From: CAYRHS01 sp964424125
GTDB taxonomy: Bacteria; Actinomycetota; Acidimicrobiia; IMCC26256; JAOSJL01
DNA length: 18,127 nt
Assembly (NCBI GenBank): GCA_964424125.1
Contig: CAYRHS010000055.1
Span: 1 to 18,127, forward strand
Reading direction: 5' to 3'
The translations under genes were made by a program, and so were the position numbers. Of this stretch, positions 1 to 6,709 are shown one piece after another. The notes under the pieces are model-generated. The model saw only the letters and a program-made list of their open reading frames with translations. It did not search any database and was not told where the DNA came from. Within the stretch, counting starts at the first letter, position 1, and every line of letters begins with the position of its first letter.

Positions 1-401
1 TGGGAGCCGAGCGGCCCCATGCTGAAGGGCACGACGTACATCGTGCGTCCCCTCATCGAGCCCTCGAAGAGCTCCCGGAGGGTGTGGCGCATCTCGTTCG
101 GTTCGCGCCAGTTGTTGGTCGGTCCGGCGTCGCTCTCGCGCTCGCTGCAGATGAACGTACGGTCCTCGACGCGGGCCACGTCGCTCGGGTCGGAAGCGGC
201 CCAGTACGAGTTCGGGCGCTTGGCGTCGTCGAGCTTGGTGAAGGTCCCGAGGTCGACGAGCTGCTTGCAGAGCAGGCCGAACTCCTCCTCCGAGCCGTCA
301 CACCAGTGGACGTCGTCGGGCTGGCAGAGCTCGGCCTGCTCGCGCACCCATTCGACCAGACGTCGGTGTTTCGTCGGTGGGTCGGTCAACGAGAGGGACA
401 C
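1..401 (-). CDS. pckG: Phosphoenolpyruvate carboxykinase (GTP), N-terminal part, cut by window edge
   Basis: Reading the minus strand from a GTG at 399-401 gives 133 codons that run off the window at base 1. The protein matches the N-terminus of GTP-type PEP carboxykinase, which interconverts oxaloacetate and PEP with GTP/GDP in the cytosol for gluconeogenesis. Recognisable family blocks are WCDGSEEEF near residue 28, a SDPSDVARVE block near residue 67, DAGPTNNWREP near residue 87 and RGRTMYVVPFSMGPLG at the visible end. The GTG start is supported by an AAGGAG ribosome site 7 bases upstream. The family is usually about 600 residues, so roughly three quarters of the gene, including the kinase and GTP loops, lies outside. 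A separate promoter precedes it (435-465), so it need not be co-transcribed with the surface-protein gene upstream. The identification is by residue recognition and is very firm. Confidence 0.93.
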   Translation of the reverse strand, partial: MSLSLTDPPTKHRRLVEWVREQAELCQPDDVHWCDGSEEEFGLLCKQLVDLGTFTKLDDAKRPNSYWAASDPSDVARVEDRTFICSERESDAGPTNNWREPNEMRHTLRELFEGSMRGRTMYVVPFSMGPLGS

Positions 402-434
402 GGTTGCACTCCTTGGCAGCGGGAGTGGCAAACC

Positions 435-465
435 ATGCTACCGGTGGGTAGGCGAGACCCCTCAA
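435..465 (-). promoter_or_regulatory. Promoter for pckG
   Basis: On the minus strand a TTGAGG (revcomp of 460-465) lies 19 bases upstream of TAGCAT (revcomp of 435-440), which fits a -35/-10 pair with slightly long spacing. The -10 is part of the 8-mer GGTAGCAT that recurs in variant form at three other promoters here. The predicted start near base 428 would leave a leader of about 27 bases containing the AAGGAG ribosome site of pckG. Confidence 0.5.
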
Positions 466-508
466 CCGGAATCTTTGCTCCATCGTCGAGACGTTCGGCC
501 GGACGCGG

Positions 509-3500
509 CTAGGGCGCGGACCGTCCTTCCCAGGGTGCGACGCGTCGCCTCCGATCGAGCACGACGCCCGCGGCGACGAGGAACAGTCCGGCCAGCACCA
601 GTGACCAGAGCTCGAGACCCGTGCGAGGAAGGGTCGCAGGGCCACCCGACGCCACGGTGTTCGTGCTCCCACCCACGGGGGAGCTTCCGCTGTCGCCGCC
701 GCCGCCCGACCCGGGGTCGCCGGAGCCGGGGTCGCCGGAACCGGGGTCGCCGGAGCCCGGGTCGTCCGTGCCGGGGCTGGAGGGGTCGTCGCCGGGATCG
801 CCGCCCTGGGGCGGATCACCGCTGCTCTCGCACTCCGGGCCGATGTAGGTCAGCGCCGGCGCGTCGAAGCCGTCGGTGATCGTCGGGGCACTCTGCCCTT
901 CGAGCGGGTTGCCGTTCTGGTCCGTCCACGTGGGCTGGGTGAACGTGAAGTCCTGGCACTGGGGATTTCCGAAGCCGTCGATCGGCGAGTCGAGCGCGAC
1001 CGAGGCGAACGCATGGCAGGCGTGCGGGATGTTGCGGACGGGGTTGTCGAGCGCCGACTCCAGGTAGTCGTCGAAGCTCGGGCAGTCGGTGACGCCGAAG
1101 GCGTCGGCGAGGGTGTTCTCGTAGTACACGGTCCCGTACCGTCCGTCGATCTCGACCAGGACCACGATGAAGTCGTGGAGGCCCGCGCCACCGGGGATCC
1201 CCCGGGGCCACTGCCCGTTCTCGTAGATGAACTCGTTCCCCTGCTGCTCGGCGGTGCCGAAGCTCACGCCCGGGCTCCCGGTCTCGGTGTCCCAGTAGGC
1301 GGCTTCGGTGAAGTTTGTCCCGTTGTAGGTCCAGGGGCTCACCGTCGCCGCGTACCAGCGCGTCTGCGGGTCGTAGTGGATGAACGGGTCGGAGTTGTCG
1401 CCGTTGACGGTCGGGAGGTCGCCGGCGATCGGGTTGCCGTCTCCGTCTTTCCAGTTCGTGAGCCCGTTGAAGGTGAAGTCCTCACCGGGCTGGTTCGGGG
1501 TCAGCACGTCCTGGTGGAACGCGACGCACTCGACCACGGGCGTCGGCTCCGCATCCGTGTCGAAGAACTCGTCGCTGGCCACCATCTGCTCGAAGCCGTC
1601 GCAGTCGACCGTGTACGTCGTGCCTTCGGGGGGCTCGAAGACCCCGTTGTCCACGTACAACGTGAGGTACGCGGTGCGCTCCTCGAACTCGCTCGGACCG
1701 GTCTGGACCGTGCCGGACACTCTCACGAGCAGCGCGTGGAAGGCCTGGAGCCCGTTGGGCGGCGGGATCCCCACCGGGCGGACGCCGTCGTTCGTCGCGA
1801 ACGTGCTCGTCGGCCCGCCGCTCAGGTCGTCGATCGCGCTCGTCAGGTAGAACGCCCAGTTCGTCTCGAAGGGCGCTCCGGGCCACACGTCGTCGTAGAC
1901 GTCGCCCATCCACTCGAGCGGCGAGTTGGAGGCGACGTAGTCCACCTCGGCACCTTCGCCCTTCGGGGCGTCGAGGCAGCAGTCGTACTCGTCCCCGTCA
2001 CCCGAGACGAAGTGGAGGTAGGGCGGGTCCGTGTAGCCGTCGACGACCGTGACGGGGCCACCCGAGTCGAAGCCGTCGAAGCTGGTGAAGCCGTAGTCGG
2101 CCGTGGCCGGGCCGAGGGCGCTGCCGCTCACGGGCGCGGTCAGGATCGACTGCTCGTAGTTGACACACGTCACCGAAGCCCCGAGCAAGGTCATGGTGGC
2201 TTCCAGCCCCGCGCAGTCGCGACTGCCGCCGAAGTTGGCGACCAGGCCCGAGTCCGCGTAGACGGTGACGTGCGCGCCGTCCACGTCGAGGAGGCCGACG
2301 TCGATGTCACGGGGGGAGCTGTCGGCGCCGATGGCGGGGATCGGCGTGTCGTCGGCCTCGACGAACACCGGATCGTTCGTGTCGTCGGCGGCGAGGTAGA
2401 ACACGCCGGGCTGGGTACCGCCGAACTGCGCGTCGTCGTAGTCGACGCCGCCGTAGGCGAGAGGTGAGTTGGAGGCCACGTAGTGGTCGCCCTCGGCATC
2501 CCCGCCGCCCCCGGATCCGCCCTCGAATCGCAGGTACGGCGGGTCGGTGCCACCCGGTGCGACCTCGACCGGACCGCCGTTCTCGAAGCTGTCGAGGCCG
2601 CCGAACGTGTAGTCCTCGCCCGCGCCGTTGGCGGTGAAGTAGTCGGCCTCGAAGTTGTCGCAGCTTCCCGTGGCGGGGGTGCTGGCGAGGAACGTCTCGA
2701 ACCCGGCGCAGTCCTCGCTCGGCAGGAACATCTCGTCGATCACGTAGGTGAAGTCACCGATGCCGTCGAGATGGGCGAGGGCGACGTGATAGTTGCTCGT
2801 GCCGTCGACGTTCGGGATCGGCGTGTCGTCGGCACCCACGCTCGTCCCGCCCTCGCTGTCAGGGGAGAGGACGTGCACGATGCCGTAGGTCGTCCCGTTC
2901 CAGGTCAGCGGGGACAGCGAGGCGAGGTACTGGCCACCGCCATCTCCGCCACCGCCGGGCGGGGTGACCTGGTAGGTGAGCGTGGGGGGTGCGGTGTAGC
3001 CGTCGGCGACGGTGACGGTGGCGGCGAGGGGGTCGCCGTTGTCGTCGAGGAAGTCGTCGAGGTCGCTGAAGGTGTAGTCGGCTTCGGCGCCGTTGGGGGT
3101 GAAGACGTCAGTCTTGTAGGCGTGGCAGTCGGGAATCACCCCACCGCCGCTCATCGAGTCGACCAAGGTCTCGAAACCGGAGCAATCGTTGGCGCCGACG
3201 CCGCTGTCCACGAACGTCGTCGTGAGCTGGCCGTCCATGTCGGAGAGGAACACGTCGATCGACGAGCCGGCGTCGTCGAAGAGCCCACCGATCGCCGTGC
3301 CGTCGGCGGTGACGGCGGTGGGTCCGTAGCCACCGGAGACGAGCCAGAGGGTCTGCTGGCTGGCGCCCATTCCAGGCACGGGGTCGTCGTAGGCGGTGCC
3401 GTCGATCGCGAACGGTGAGAGGGAGGCGACGTAGTCGGAGCCGGGGAAGTCGCCGCCGTCGCCTCCTCCGCCGTCGGCGGGGGGTTCGGCGTCGGGGTCG

Positions 3501-4369
3501 TAGGCGAGGGTGGCGGGGCTGGTGTCGCCGGCCATGACGGTCACGGGGCCCGCGTTCTCGAAGTTGTCGAGGCCACCCCACGTGTAGTCGTTGCCGGCGC
3601 CGTTGTTGGTGAAGTAGTCGGCTTCGAAGTTCTCGCACGTTGCGGAGAAGGTCGGGTCCTGGTCGTGGATCGCGGCGAAGAACGCGTCCGCGCCGGCGCA
3701 GCTCGCGCCGTACGCAGCCAGGACCTGGGTGTCGAAGACGTAGGTGACCTTGCCGATGCCGCCGGCATCGGCGAGCACGGCGTGGAAGTCCTCCGTGCCG
3801 CTCACACCACCCACAGCGGTGCCGTCCGCGTCGACGAGCGTGGGCGAGGCGGCGTTCGGGATGAACGCGAGGATGCCGTAGTCGTTCCCATTCCACGAGA
3901 GGCGTGTGTGCGACGCGACGTAGGCCGCGAGCGTTCCCACCGGCGGGTCGTCGGCGGTCGCCCCGAGCACGCCGCCTCCGGCACCGTCCTCGCCGGGCGC
4001 GCTCGACGCGCCGAGCAGCGGGTCCGACGGCTCGTTGCCGGAGATGCCGTCATCTGCCGCGGGCTCGGAGCTCGGTGACACCTCGGGACCGAAGGCCTCG
4101 TCGATCGGTGCCGGTGCGGCAGTCGGGGGATCCTCGGGGGGAGTCGCGGGCTCCTCAGGGGGAGGAGTCGCGACCTCCTCGGGCGCACCGGCCTCGTCAC
4201 TGGCCGGTGCCGTGGTTGGGGGCTCGTCGGGGGCGGCCGGCTCGTCGGCCGCGGCGGCGGGACCTGCGAGAACGATGTCGGCGGCCGCGAACGAGACCAC
4301 GAGCAGCACGCTCGAGCTCAGCGCGACGAGTGCACGCGTGCGATGGTGACGATGCGAGGTCCGGTCCAC
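509..4369 (-). CDS. Large LPXTG-anchored surface protein with six cysteine-paired repeats
   Basis: The 1286-residue product is a secreted cell-wall protein of unknown function. It starts at a GTG (4367-4369) with a GGGAG ribosome site 8 bases upstream. Residues 1-40 look like a signal peptide: basic start, hydrophobic stretch, then an AAA cleavage region. Residues 41-145 are a Pro/Glu/Asp/Ala-rich spacer. Six diverged repeats follow at about 150-290, 313-466, 481-615, 630-787, 811-1000 and 1005-1176, mostly joined by Gly/Asp linkers. Each opens with a Y(V/L)AS-SP-type block, has a central (D)C-x-GFE motif and a second Cys 16-25 residues later. The C-terminus is a GDPGS-repeat stalk (1203-1224), LPRTG (1247-1251), a hydrophobic helix (1254-1271) and RRRR, the sortase sorting-signal layout. 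Class is clear; a role in adhesion or as a cell coat is only inference. No sortase or partner gene is in the window. I recognise no named family. Confidence 0.9.
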   Translation of the reverse strand: MDRTSHRHHRTRALVALSSSVLLVVSFAAADIVLAGPAAAADEPAAPDEPPTTAPASDEAGAPEEVATPPPEEPATPPEDPPTAAPAPIDEAFGPEVSPSSEPAADDGISGNEPSDPLLGASSAPGEDGAGGGVLGATADDPPVGTLAAYVASHTRLSWNGNDYGILAFIPNAASPTLVDADGTAVGGVSGTEDFHAVLADAGGIGKVTYVFDTQVLAAYGASCAGADAFFAAIHDQDPTFSATCENFEADYFTNNGAGNDYTWGGLDNFENAGPVTVMAGDTSPATLAYDPDAEPPADGGGGDGGDFPGSDYVASLSPFAIDGTAYDDPVPGMGASQQTLWLVSGGYGPTAVTADGTAIGGLFDDAGSSIDVFLSDMDGQLTTTFVDSGVGANDCSGFETLVDSMSGGGVIPDCHAYKTDVFTPNGAEADYTFSDLDDFLDDNGDPLAATVTVADGYTAPPTLTYQVTPPGGGGDGGGQYLASLSPLTWNGTTYGIVHVLSPDSEGGTSVGADDTPIPNVDGTSNYHVALAHLDGIGDFTYVIDEMFLPSEDCAGFETFLASTPATGSCDNFEADYFTANGAGEDYTFGGLDSFENGGPVEVAPGGTDPPYLRFEGGSGGGGDAEGDHYVASNSPLAYGGVDYDDAQFGGTQPGVFYLAADDTNDPVFVEADDTPIPAIGADSSPRDIDVGLLDVDGAHVTVYADSGLVANFGGSRDCAGLEATMTLLGASVTCVNYEQSILTAPVSGSALGPATADYGFTSFDGFDSGGPVTVVDGYTDPPYLHFVSGDGDEYDCCLDAPKGEGAEVDYVASNSPLEWMGDVYDDVWPGAPFETNWAFYLTSAIDDLSGGPTSTFATNDGVRPVGIPPPNGLQAFHALLVRVSGTVQTGPSEFEERTAYLTLYVDNGVFEPPEGTTYTVDCDGFEQMVASDEFFDTDAEPTPVVECVAFHQDVLTPNQPGEDFTFNGLTNWKDGDGNPIAGDLPTVNGDNSDPFIHYDPQTRWYAATVSPWTYNGTNFTEAAYWDTETGSPGVSFGTAEQQGNEFIYENGQWPRGIPGGAGLHDFIVVLVEIDGRYGTVYYENTLADAFGVTDCPSFDDYLESALDNPVRNIPHACHAFASVALDSPIDGFGNPQCQDFTFTQPTWTDQNGNPLEGQSAPTITDGFDAPALTYIGPECESSGDPPQGGDPGDDPSSPGTDDPGSGDPGSGDPGSGDPGSGGGGDSGSSPVGGSTNTVASGGPATLPRTGLELWSLVLAGLFLVAAGVVLDRRRRVAPWEGRSAP
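617..631 (-). other. Sortase recognition motif LPRTG
   Basis: The codons CTT CCT CGC ACG GGT encode LPRTG at residues 1247-1251 of the surface protein, followed by a hydrophobic helix and four arginines. By family knowledge a sortase would cleave between Thr and Gly and join the Thr to the cell wall. Confidence 0.85.
711..770 (-). repeat. 15-bp tandem repeat encoding the GDPGS stalk
   Basis: Three near-identical 15-base units (711-725, 726-740, 741-755; one base differs) and a fourth degraded unit (756-770) encode repeated Asp-Pro-Gly-Ser-Gly just before the LPRTG anchor. Because the unit is 15 bases, copy-number change would alter stalk length without shifting the frame. Confidence 0.8.
842..3922 (-). 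repeat. Six-copy diverged protein repeat array
   Basis: Coding positions of the six repeats, in protein order: 3500-3922, 2972-3433, 2525-2929, 2009-2482, 1370-1939 and 842-1357. Copies share an opening Y(V/L)AS-SP block, a C-x-GFE-like motif, a second Cys and a closing block of the form DYTF-x-x-L-D followed by PVTV and PPYL-x-F. The Cys pairs are C224/C245, C396/C415, C554/C570, C719/C735, C923/C948 and C1096/C1118. Copies differ in length (about 135-190 residues) and sequence, so the duplication is old and DNA-level identity is low. Confidence 0.85.
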
Positions 4370-4476
4370 CTGCTCTCCCGTCCGACCACGGTGCGTCGGA
4401 TTCTCCTATCGGCACCGTTCGTGAGGAGTTGAGGGGTTACCTGCGACGTACGGTGAGAGCTGCCCGCCGAACGCGG

Positions 4477-4516
4477 CCGACGTATCGTCGGGATCGAGGG
4501 CGCCCGCTGGGCTCCC
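4477..4516 (-). terminator. Two consecutive hairpins after the rpmB/cold-shock-like unit
   Basis: Two bases after the TGA of the cold-shock-like gene (minus strand) comes GGGAGCCC-AGC-GGGCGCCC (4498-4516), an 8-bp stem with one mismatch. It is followed by CCGACG-ATA-CGTCGG (4477-4491), a perfect 6-bp stem. There is no T-run, so this would be a non-classical terminator of the kind often proposed in GC-rich actinobacteria. The remaining 4370-4476 holds the presumed promoter of the surface-protein gene, for which I see no convincing -10/-35. Confidence 0.35.
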
Positions 4517-4518
4517 GC

Positions 4519-4746
4519 TCAGACGCGGACGTCGGGCAGGCCCAGGTCGGGCTCGCTGCCCGTTCCCAGTCGCGTGGCGCGGCCGTCGGCGTCGAGCTCG
4601 AAGACGACCCGCTGACCCTGGCGCAATATCCGGAAGAGGGAACCGTCGAGCGCGTCCGGCGCGAGCACGAACTCCTCGCGGTCGGTGTCCCGCAAGACCA
4701 GGCCCTCGCCTGTCTGGCGGTCGTAGGTTCGGATGACCCCCTGCAC
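4519..4746 (-). CDS. Small cold-shock-like OB-fold protein
   Basis: The 75-residue product begins GVIRTYDRQTGEGLVL and continues with EEFVLAPDAL, FRILRQGQRVVFEL and DGRATRL. This follows the strand order of cold-shock domain proteins: GxVKWF, the RNP1 region, the RNP2 region, then a (E)GQxVxFE strand. The aromatic residues that CspA uses to stack on RNA or DNA are mostly absent: RNP1 KGFGFI reads TGEGLV and RNP2 VFVHF reads EFVLA. The fold assignment is therefore moderate and nucleic-acid binding is uncertain. The GTG start at 4744-4746 lies 16 bases after the rpmB stop with no clear ribosome site, which suggests coupling to rpmB. Residues 60-75 form a short acidic tail. A general single-strand OB protein is the main alternative. 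Confidence 0.7.
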   Translation of the reverse strand: MQGVIRTYDRQTGEGLVLRDTDREEFVLAPDALDGSLFRILRQGQRVVFELDADGRATRLGTGSEPDLGLPDVRV

Positions 4747-4762
4747 GATCGGCTCGGCCCGA

Positions 4763-4966
4763 CTACGGCTTCGTGACCTTGGGCTTCGTGACCTTGCCGG
4801 ATTTCAGGCAGCCCGTGCAGACGCGGATCCGCCGGGGTGTGCCGTCGACGACCGCGCGCACCTTCTGGATGTTCGGGTTCCAGCGCCGGCTCGTGCGGCG
4901 ATGGGAGTGGCTCAGACGCTTGCCGAAGCGAGGCCGTTTGCCGCACACCTCGCACACCGCTGCCAT
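4763..4966 (-). CDS. rpmB: 50S ribosomal protein L28
   Basis: The 67-residue product matches bacterial L28, a structural protein of the large ribosomal subunit. It opens with AAVCEVCGKRPRFGKRLSHSHRRT, here cited by its features: a CxxC at residues 5-8, the basic SHSHRRT block, and RRWNPNIQKVR. A second CxxC (CTGC) lies near residues 50-53, so it is the zinc-binding (C+) form. ATG at 4964-4966 has a strong GGAGGA ribosome site about 7 bases upstream. The C-terminal tail KVTKPKVTKP comes from a 15-bp tandem duplication that ends at the stop codon. It is transcribed away from the fakA-like gene, and the cold-shock-like gene follows 16 bases later. Confidence 0.95.
   Translation of the reverse strand: MAAVCEVCGKRPRFGKRLSHSHRRTSRRWNPNIQKVRAVVDGTPRRIRVCTGCLKSGKVTKPKVTKP
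4766..4795 (-). repeat. 15-bp tandem duplication in the rpmB tail
   Basis: Bases 4766-4780 and 4781-4795 are identical except for the first base. They encode two copies of KVTKP at the extreme C-terminus of L28, ending directly at the TAG stop (4763-4765). Confidence 0.85.
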
Positions 4967-5000
4967 CGTTCGTCCTCCGCAGGGGTCGTGGGGAACAAGC

Positions 5001-5008
5001 AGGCTACC
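5001..5008 (-). promoter_or_regulatory. Extended -10 promoter for rpmB
   Basis: On the minus strand TGGTAGCCT supplies an extended -10 (TG one base before TAGCCT, the revcomp of 5001-5006). The predicted start near 4994 gives a leader of about 28 bases holding the GGAGGA site of rpmB. No TTGACA-like -35 is visible at the usual distance. Confidence 0.5.
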
Positions 5009-5049
5009 AGCGGGCCTCCCCGGAGCCCCACTCGCCGGCGGGGGCCGTC

Positions 5050-5057
5050 GGTAGGAT
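5050..5057 (+). promoter_or_regulatory. -10 element for the fakA-like gene, possibly leaderless
   Basis: GGTAGGAT (TAGGAT at 5052-5057) ends six bases before the GTG start at 5064, so transcription would begin at or next to the start codon. The same bases contain AGGA 7 bases from the GTG and could instead be a weak ribosome site. The two readings exclude each other in their simplest forms. Confidence 0.45.
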
Positions 5058-5063
5058 CGCTGC

Positions 5064-6707
5064 GTGACTCCCGTCGAGTCGCTCTCCGCGGATCACGTCC
5101 GGCGCACCGTCACGACCTACCGCGACGCGCTCCGATCGCACCAGGAAGAGCTCAATCGCCTGAACGTGTATCCCGTGCCGGACGGCGACACCGGCACGAA
5201 CATGGCGCTCACGGTCGAGTCGGTGTGCGCCGAGCTCGATGGGGCGCAGGGCATGCCCGAGGTGTGCCAGGCGATCATGCACGGCTCGCTGATGGGAGCC
5301 CGGGGGAACTCGGGCGTCATCCTCTCGCAGATCCTCCGGGGCCTCGCGGCCACCTTCACCGAGGCCGACGAAGCAGGGCCCGACACGCTCGTCACGGGAC
5401 TCCGTCGCGCGACCGACGCTGCGTACCGCGCGGTGATGCGCCCCGTCGAAGGGACGATCCTGACCGTCGTGCGCGAGGCGACCGAGGCCGCGGAGGCCTG
5501 GGCCGCGAACGGCGGTGGAGCGCTCCCGGATCTGCTGGAGCGCACGATCGGGGCCGCGAACGCATCGGTGGAGGACACGCCCGAGCTGCTGCCGGTGCTG
5601 AAGGAGGCCGGTGTCGTCGACGCCGGTGGTCGGGGTTTCGCGCTCCTGCTCGACTCCTTGCTCACGGTCGTCGACGGACGCCCGCTCCCCGAGCCCGAGA
5701 TCGTGGCGATCCCCGCGGCCGTCGAAGCCGCGCAGTCGGGCGACGACGTGTCCTCGCTTCGCTACGAGGTGATGTACTTCCTCGAAGCGGCCGACGAGAC
5801 GGTGCCCGCCTTCAAGGATGCGTGGGCGGCCATCGGCGACTCGATCGTGGTCGTCGGAGGGGACGGTGTCTACAACTGCCATGTGCACACCAACGACATC
5901 GGCGCGGCGATCGAGGCCGGGATCGAGGCCGGGCGCCCGCGAAGCGTCCGGGTCACGGACCTTCTCGAGGAGGTCGAAGAAGAGGAGTGGGTTCGCACGG
6001 CTGCCCGCGGTGGTCCGTCCGTCGACGACGCCGGCACCCTGCCCGCGCCCCTGCAGACGGGCGTCGTGGCCGTGGCGGTCGGTGAGGGCTTGCATCGCCT
6101 GTTGAGGAGCCTCGGTGTCCAGGCCGTGGTCGCCGGTGGCCAATCGATGAACCCGTCCACCGCACAGATCCTCGACGCGGTGCACACCGCGTCCGCGTCC
6201 GGGATCGTCGTGCTGCCCGACAACCGGAACATCGTGCCGGTTGCGCGCCAGGCCGCAGAGTCGGCCGACGTTCCCGTGGAGGTCGTGCCCACGGCGTCCG
6301 TGGTCGAGGGCCTCTGCGCGCTCGTCGCCTACGACCCCCACGCTCCGCTCGAGGCCAACGTGGAGGCGATGACCGAGGCCGCGTCGCGCGTGAGGACCGG
6401 TGAGGTCACGCAGGCCGTGCGCGATGCCGAAACGCCGGAAGGCCCGGTTGCGGCAGGAGACTGGATCGCGCTCGACGGCTCAGGGATCCGGGCGCGGGGA
6501 GCCGATGCGGTCGAGGCCGCGGCCGCGCTCGTGGATCATCTCGTCGACGACGACAGCGAGCTCGTCACCGTCCTCGTGGGTCACGACGCCGGCCACGACG
6601 AGCAGACTCGGCTCGAGAAGCACCTCGCGGTGACACACCCGAACATCGAGGTCGAGATCCACGACGGGGGCCAGCCGCTCTATCCGTTCCTCCTCGGGGT
6701 GGAGTAG
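5064..6707 (+). CDS. fakA: DAK2/DegV-type kinase subunit, FakA-like (fatty acid kinase)
   Basis: The 547-residue product has an N-terminal DhaL-like (DAK2) nucleotide domain with YPVPDGDTGTNM at 36-47, whose aspartates bind magnesium-ATP. It also has GARGNSGVILSQILRG near residues 78-93 and a DAGGRGFALLLD block near 190. A middle and C-terminal YloV/FakA region runs to the end. In the best-known case FakA phosphorylates fatty acids carried by FakB (DegV family), and the acyl-phosphate feeds PlsX. No FakB gene lies in this window, but plsX and acpP are 4.6 kb downstream. The GTG start is the only one that places the conserved N-terminus correctly; it has at best a weak AGGA ribosome site. Length is normal for the family. 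A dihydroxyacetone kinase role is unlikely because the protein has the long FakA C-terminal region. Confidence 0.85.
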   Translation: MTPVESLSADHVRRTVTTYRDALRSHQEELNRLNVYPVPDGDTGTNMALTVESVCAELDGAQGMPEVCQAIMHGSLMGARGNSGVILSQILRGLAATFTEADEAGPDTLVTGLRRATDAAYRAVMRPVEGTILTVVREATEAAEAWAANGGGALPDLLERTIGAANASVEDTPELLPVLKEAGVVDAGGRGFALLLDSLLTVVDGRPLPEPEIVAIPAAVEAAQSGDDVSSLRYEVMYFLEAADETVPAFKDAWAAIGDSIVVVGGDGVYNCHVHTNDIGAAIEAGIEAGRPRSVRVTDLLEEVEEEEWVRTAARGGPSVDDAGTLPAPLQTGVVAVAVGEGLHRLLRSLGVQAVVAGGQSMNPSTAQILDAVHTASASGIVVLPDNRNIVPVARQAAESADVPVEVVPTASVVEGLCALVAYDPHAPLEANVEAMTEAASRVRTGEVTQAVRDAETPEGPVAAGDWIALDGSGIRARGADAVEAAAALVDHLVDDDSELVTVLVGHDAGHDEQTRLEKHLAVTHPNIEVEIHDGGQPLYPFLLGVE

Positions 6708-6709
6708 CC

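Noticed and set aside
1013..3418. Two long plus-strand frames (1013-2467 and 2483-3418) opposite the surface-protein gene
   Set aside because: Val/Arg/Gly-rich shadow translations of the repeat region with no ribosome site, while the minus-strand reading has signal peptide, repeats and anchor.
460..4436. The 9-mer TTGAGGGGT in both the pckG promoter (minus) and the gap near 4427-4435 (plus)
   Set aside because: Two copies in opposite orientation, one with no gene reading away from it; probably chance.
5064..6707. Dihydroxyacetone kinase as the function of the DAK2 protein
   Set aside because: The protein is a single long chain with the FakA/YloV middle and C-terminal regions, and no DhaK or DhaM partner is adjacent.
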